This document shows positions 6,774-10,353 of a stretch of DNA of 10,353 bases, one piece after another. The stretch lies in assembly GCA_026770575.1 (NCBI GenBank), contig MU657370.1:16807-27159 (forward strand), in the 5' to 3' direction. The translations under genes and the position numbers were made by a program. This DNA is from Pelagophyceae sp. CCMP2097. Taxonomy: Eukaryota > Sar > Pelagophyceae. Numbering within the stretch: the stretch's first letter is position 1; the number at the start of each line of letters is the position of its first letter. Below the pieces are notes generated by a model. The model saw only the letters and a list, made by a program, of their open reading frames with translations, had not been told where the DNA came from and did not search any database.

Positions 6774-7537
6774 ATGAAGGACCCCAAGTTTTTGCGGATT
6801 ACGCAAAGAAAGCAAAAGAAAACCCCCGACCGTGAGCCCCGCCTCGAATGCCGCCCCGCGCCCGCGAGCGCGCGTCCCGCGGTCGCGCGCGCCCGCGGAC
6901 CCGCCCGACGCGAGCGCGCAGGCGCCGAGGAAGCCGAGGAGGAGGACGAGGAGGAGGCCGAGGAGGGCGCTGAAGCGGCGGCGGCGGCGCCCGAGGGCGC
7001 CGCCGAGGGCGCCGCCTTGGAGGGCGCCGCCGACGCTCCGGCGCCGGCGCCGGCGCCCGCTGCGGAGGGCGGCGAGTCGAACCCGTGCACGCAGTACGCG
7101 CGGTTCCGGGACTCGCCCTTTTGCCGATATTGGAAAACGAACTGCGAGGCTTGCAAAAAGCTCGCCACCCGCGCCATCTCCGAGCAGCCCGACCTGCTCG
7201 CGAAGATCGCGGCAGAGCGCTTGGAGTCGGACCCGCAGCTGACGCGGCCCAACGCCCACAAGCAGAGGGCCCAGGACCGCCACCAGGACCCGAACCGACG
7301 CTTGTGCCCCTGGTGCGTGACATCGCCTCAAGACCCGCGCCCCTGACCCGCTCCCCTAGGCCGTGCGCGAACAGCATCGCCCCGTCGCGCGTGCGCGCGC
7401 AGCGGTGCGGCCAGCCGAACTGCCCGTATCGCGGTTTGCCGCAGCAGCGCAAGAATTCTCGCGGCATCAACCTGCACCGGCCCTACACGACGCCCGTCGT
7501 GAAGAAGCGCGTCCGCGACCGCCGGCAGCAGAAGTGA
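6774..7537 (+). CDS. Basic/acidic protein with Cys-rich C-terminus, unknown family (two exons)
   Basis: Exons 6774-7312 and 7360-7537 with a 47-nt phase-2 intron (gtgcgt..cccctag) give 238 residues. The N-terminus is Lys/Arg-rich (MKDPKFLRITQRKQKK). Next come an Arg/Pro-rich stretch, a Glu run (EEAEEEDEEEAEEG) and an Ala/Pro/Glu linker with EGAA repeats. Then follows an ordinary-looking domain with spaced cysteines: C-x11-C-x6-C-x2-C (NPCTQYARFRDSPFC..NCEAC), a helix (LLAKIAAERLESDP), CPW, and RCGQPNCPYRG before a basic end (KKRVRDRRQQK). The Cys spacing suggests metal binding or disulfides. Two alternatives remain. Joining donor 7317 to acceptor 7402 would bring CPWC next to CGQPNC, an attractive zinc-knuckle arrangement, but with a less typical donor. 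The Arg/Pro stretch 6832-6921 (gtgagc..gcgcag, 90 nt) could be an in-frame intron. The start ATG is inferred from a change in composition. A nucleic-acid-binding role is only a guess from charge. Confidence 0.6.
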
Positions 7538-8404
7538 ACACCACTCCCCGGCATCATCATCTCCCTCTGGACAAGGCCACCCGAACGATGCGCGGGCCGC
7601 GAAGACACCGACCGCGGACCGCGGACGGCTGCCGCGACCATGCTGCTATCATCGTAATAATATGCCGCACTCACATTCGGTGTGTTCAGGCGCATCTTTT
7701 CCAGGACGGACCCATCGAGAAACTCAGCGGCTGCGGAAGATTCGGTGCTGCTCGGGTCGCGCCGACCGTGGCGTGTTCAAGCACTCCCGACCGTGGCAAG
7801 TAACCATTACATTTTGTGACGTCTAGACGCGTCTGACGGTGTTGCAGCAACGCCGTCGTGTTCCGGTGTTTCATACTTGTGGTTGAAGCTTCTTAGAAAG
7901 TTTAATACGCCGGGCGCTTTGGCGGTCGGTGTTTTGTGGATGCTTAGGCCATAAGACCCGCTCTTGAAGTGGTCGGTCGTCCGCGCGCCGCCAAGACCTA
8001 GGTGTGGGGGCATTACAAGAGAGTTCACCACTAGGTATTAGGCGGCTCAGGCCACAGCCCCCGCCCCCGCGGCCCCTCGATGCTAGCGGGACCGCGGTGC
8101 TTGTAGATTTTTCTCCCATACGATTCGAAACAGCAATGGCTATTGGAAGCTCAATCACCGCCTTTAAGAGATGGTGTCTAGTGTGTCTTCCCAGGTAGGC
8201 ACCCAAGGGACGCGGCAGCGCACGAGCGCGATGCCGGGAGATGCCAATGTGGGAAGCGCGATGAGGAAGGGTGAGTAGGTAGCGAGACCGAGTTAGTGAG
8301 CGAGTTTGGGTTGGCGATGCTTCTTGCAATTGCGCCGATCGAGGAAAATATCCGCCCGATTCCAAGTGCGAGTCACATAGGTCTTCGGTTCCACGTGCAC
8401 CGGC
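7538..8404. other. Long intergenic region with no supported gene
   Basis: These 867 bp have lower GC than the flanking exons and no sustained codon bias in any frame. A short complete minus-strand reading frame exists (8031 to 7807, 74 codons, starting MVNSLVMPPHLGLGG), without family resemblance or third-position bias; I do not call it. A short near-duplication (ccgaccgtggc) occurs at about 7762 and 7787. Purine-rich gagcgag/gtagcgag repeats lie near 8272-8306, upstream of the next gene. The promoter of the gene at 8405 should lie at the right end, but no TATA box is evident. Confidence 0.45.
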
Positions 8405-9300
8405 ATGCGCGCATGCGTCCTGGCGCTGCTCGCCGCGCTGCGCGTTTCGGCGTTCGTCTCGCCGTCGGGGCGCCGTAGCGTTGTTGTGCGTTCGGTGCCG
8501 CAAGAGGCGCCGCAAAAAGGAGGCGAAGGCTCGCAAGTCATTTCCGACTTTTGTATCTCCACGAACTCATTTTGGAAGACGCTCGTCCTCCCGGGCGTCC
8601 TCGAAAAGGTCGCTATTCGGCCGCAGTCGAACCAGACGGACTTCTTTGACATTATCACTTCGCCGCCCGAATCGCCGGGCATCCCGCGGCCGGTGTGGTT
8701 GACCATCGCAGCGTCAGTCCCGACAGCACTCGGGTGGTACGGGTACTACAAATTTAGCGTCGAGGAGGAGCTCTTCCAGTGGGAGCTGCAGACGGAAGGC
8801 CGCGTCACGGGCTGCGGAGGGTACGGCACTTTGTTACCGTTCGTCTTCGGGTTCGCCGTCGGAGGCCCGCTCGCGCTCTGCCACATCCCGCCCGGAGAGA
8901 CCATCGTCCAGGTGCGACCCCGTCGTCCGGAGCACCTTCCGATCATAGCCTTGATTCTCGCCACTAGGCGGCTTCGATCTGGATCCTCCTCGGGCAAGTC
9001 AACCTCTACCGCCGCGTCAACGAGTGCTTCCCCGAGGCGCCGCCTTTACATGCGTGGTGGGCTTTACTGCCGCCGCCGTTGGACGTCGTCGTCGGCCTCC
9101 GCCAGGTCCACTTCCTCTCGGAGTTTTGGCGCGAGCAGCGCGGAGACAGATCCGAGTCTGACGACGTCTTCGCAAAGACGCTCTTCCCGTTCATCTCGTC
9201 TCCGCGCTTCACGCTAAAGGAATTCGCGCGGTCTCCCAAACTCTGGTTCTGGTTCACAAAAGACACCGAGGACTTTAAGCTCGACATCCTCAAGGACTAA
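8405..9300 (+). CDS. Predicted plastid-targeted multi-pass membrane protein (two exons)
   Basis: Exons 8405-8911 and 8968-9300 with a 56-nt phase-0 intron (gtgcga..cactag) give 279 residues ending at TAA 9298-9300. The N-terminus (MRACVLALLAALRVSAFVSPSG) is a signal peptide with the cleavage-site Ala followed by Phe, then a Ser/Arg/Val-rich segment. This is the bipartite signal pattern of plastid proteins in algae with secondary red plastids. The mature part has a soluble stretch (residues ~35-95), then likely membrane segments: PVWLTIAASVPTALGWYGYY (~99-118), GTLLPFVFGFAVGGPLAL (~139-156), AASIWILLGQVNLY just after the splice, and LHAWWALLPPPLDVVVGL. The C-terminus is soluble and charged (FWREQRGDRSES..LWFWFTKDTEDFKLDILKD). 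A Trp/Tyr-rich membrane core with no catalytic motif suggests a thylakoid or envelope structural or assembly role, which is inference. I do not recognise the family. The ATG at 8405 is chosen because it gives the complete signal peptide. Confidence 0.8.
8912..8967 (+). other. 56-nt intron in the plastid membrane protein gene
   Basis: The exon ends in CAG, followed by donor gtgcga; the acceptor is cgccactag. Phase is 0 on both sides, and the frame changes across it, so the intron is required to read the C-terminal 110 codons. Confidence 0.85.
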
Positions 9301-9457
9301 TCACGACGGTTGCCCTGCGACGCGCGCCCCGAGCGGCTGGGGCGCGCTAGCACGTCGGGTGGGATCTGTCGGCGCCACGAGGAGGAACAGATTCGTGTTA
9401 GAACTCTTGCGACTGGCCGGACTTCGGAGCTTCGGCTATCGGCCGGCGTCTGAGTCG

Positions 9458-9538
9458 CCGTATGGGGCCCCATATTGGGCCCCATAAGCCCATATTGGGC
9501 AGGTTGGACCCCATACGGCCCCGTGGGGCCCCATACGG
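9458..9538. repeat. Palindrome-rich element, copy 1, with 15-bp terminal inverted repeats
   Basis: The 81-bp segment starts ccgtatggggcccca and ends with its exact reverse complement tggggccccatacgg. Internally it is built of cccatattggg and ggggccccata blocks, including the perfect 14-bp palindrome formed by tatggggccc.. (the motif tatggggccccata is complete in copy 2). Its part 9461-9519 matches 10273-10331 in the same orientation with about 8 differences in 59. No coding function; a short non-autonomous transposon or dispersed satellite is plausible. Confidence 0.75.
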
Positions 9539-9640
9539 AAGCCACTGTGGAATTTCGGCGAGTAGTTTCCGTTAACGAAACGCTGACGCATCGGCTCCTC
9601 GTCTTCCGAGTCGAACTGGTCCTTGCGCGGCTGGTTGCAG

Positions 9641-10084
9641 GACAAGAGGCTCAACACGCGGTCCATCAAGCTCGTCGACTCGCTCGTCCGCCTCCACTCG
9701 AACGTGATCAACGAGCTGCGCCTCGACGTCATCTGCGACGGCGACGTGCAGTGGGACGTCGAGTGCTGCATCGCCGAGCCGCCGTGCGAGGAGCCGAGCA
9801 GCCGGCACGGCGGCGAGTCCGAGTCCGACGGCGAGGCCGCCGACGCGCCACGCAGCGTCTTCATCGATGAGACCGAGGATGCCGACGAGGACCTGTTCGG
9901 CGACCCCGACGCGGACCTGGACGTCGACGACGACAAAGACGACGAGCCCACAGAGCCCGAGGCCATGGACGACGACGAAAACGAGGAGGAGGACGACGTT
10001 AAAGTGGTGCTAACATTACCATTTCTCTCTACACCCAGCTACCCACAACTTGGCGCCTCCTTTACAGCATGGATGGCCCACTAA
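9641..10084 (+). CDS. 3' exon(s) of a gene for an acidic protein, unknown family
   Basis: The frame is coding-like from a good acceptor (ctggttgcag, 9639-9640), starting DKRLNTRSIKLVDSLV. Upstream, stops at 9563 and 9584 and the absence of an ATG mean the 5' exon is missing or not recognised, so this is a partial model. The first ~50 residues look folded (LVDSLVRLHSNVINELRLDV, VQWDVECCIAEPPCEE). The rest is strongly acidic and disordered (SESDGEAAD, DEDLFGDPDADLDVDDD, DDDENEEEDD), as in many nuclear or nucleolar proteins and histone chaperones; that role is only inference. The direct reading ends at TAA 10082-10084. An intron 10007-10067 (gtgcta..tttacag, phase 0), with gctaac near its start, would instead lead to an end reading NQLCMDLIER and TGA at 10146-10148. 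I cannot decide between them. Confidence 0.5.
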   Translation, partial: DKRLNTRSIKLVDSLVRLHSNVINELRLDVICDGDVQWDVECCIAEPPCEEPSSRHGGESESDGEAADAPRSVFIDETEDADEDLFGDPDADLDVDDDKDDEPTEPEAMDDDENEEEDDVKVVLTLPFLSTPSYPQLGASFTAWMAH

Positions 10085-10272
10085 TCCGTGGCGCGCGCGT
10101 GAGGGCACCACCTCGAATCAACTCTGTATGGATTTGATTGAGCGTTGAGGCGTAATTTAGCGACACGTGGAGACTTGGGCCGGCGCGGCGGAAAAGGTTG
10201 GGCGCCAGGGTCCGGCCGGCACGTGGCCGGCGACGCGCGCCGGCTGGAACCCCGCCGCCCCATGGGCCCCAA

Positions 10273-10331
10273 TATGGGGCCCCATATGGGGCCCCATACC
10301 CCATATTGGGTCGGCTGGACCCCATAAGCCC
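10273..10331. repeat. Palindrome-rich element, copy 2
   Basis: This segment matches 9461-9519 in direct orientation, 812 bp downstream, with about 8 mismatches in 59. Both share tatggggcccc, then cccatattggg, then tggaccccata. Adjacent sequence from 10260 (ccatgggccccaatatgg) extends the GGGGCCCCAT-type pattern, so the whole element may span about 10258-10335. The extended copy can fold through ccccaatatgggg-type inverted blocks. Confidence 0.72.
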
Positions 10332-10353
10332 ATAGACTGCGCGGCGACTCAGG

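Noticed and set aside
6614..7331. Ala/Ser- and Arg/Leu-rich minus-strand frames opposite the Cys-rich gene
   Set aside because: Long open frames are expected opposite GC-rich coding DNA. They lack varied composition, and the + strand has the better splice-joined model.
7807..8031. Complete 74-codon minus-strand reading frame
   Set aside because: No codon bias, no recognisable domain, and it lies in a low-GC intergenic stretch; kept only as a note.
8486..8519. gtgcgt..aaaaag as an intron in the plastid protein's first exon
   Set aside because: It would be 34 nt; retaining it leaves an intact frame typical of a transit-peptide region.
9436..9966. Ser-rich minus-strand frame opposite the acidic protein
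   Set aside because: Ser/Arg runs are the antisense of GAC/GAG/TCG-type codons; the + frame has a clean acidic product and a good acceptor.

Overview
The window looks like nuclear DNA of a GC-rich, intron-rich eukaryotic microalga. A stramenopile of the pelagophyte type (Aureococcus-like) is my best guess. The evidence is: coding segments with high GC in third codon positions; genes broken by very short introns (about 38-75 nt, a few longer) whose reading phases match across the joins; and one protein that starts with a signal peptide followed by an A-F junction, as in proteins targeted to secondary red-lineage plastids. The organism call is inference from sequence character alone. I see no bacterial operon, rRNA, tRNA or CRISPR.

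Layout, all supported genes on the + strand: (1) 2-703, the 3' part of a gene entering from the left, with a 48-nt tandem repeat. (2) 1071-1491, a small three-exon gene for a charged protein. (3) 1597-2883, a four-exon gene for a protein with a helical N-terminus, a very long Gln/His low-complexity domain and an acidic tail. (4) 3311-6409, the best-identified gene: about 11 exons encoding a secretory-pathway glycosyltransferase of the OGT/SPINDLY type (CAZy family GT41), roughly 770 residues. (5) 6774-7537, a two-exon gene for a basic/acidic protein with a Cys-rich end. (6) 8405-9300, a two-exon gene for a predicted plastid membrane protein of 279 residues. (7) 9641-10084 (or 10148), the 3' exon(s) of a gene for an acidic protein. 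That segment lies between two copies of a palindrome-rich repeat (9458-9538 and 10273-10331).

The genes do not form a recognisable pathway; the locus reads as ordinary, densely packed algal nuclear genes. The features most worth a second look are: the splice-donor consensus (GTRCGY, with C at +4 instead of A); several extremely short or in-frame introns that naive translation misses; a direct repeat sitting on both borders of one intron (possible introner-type insertion); the Gln/His repeat protein; and the palindromic repeat pair. Exon borders were worked out by hand from reading phase and splice signals, without transcripts. Those in the first third of gene 4 and at the 3' ends of genes 1, 5 and 7 are the least certain.
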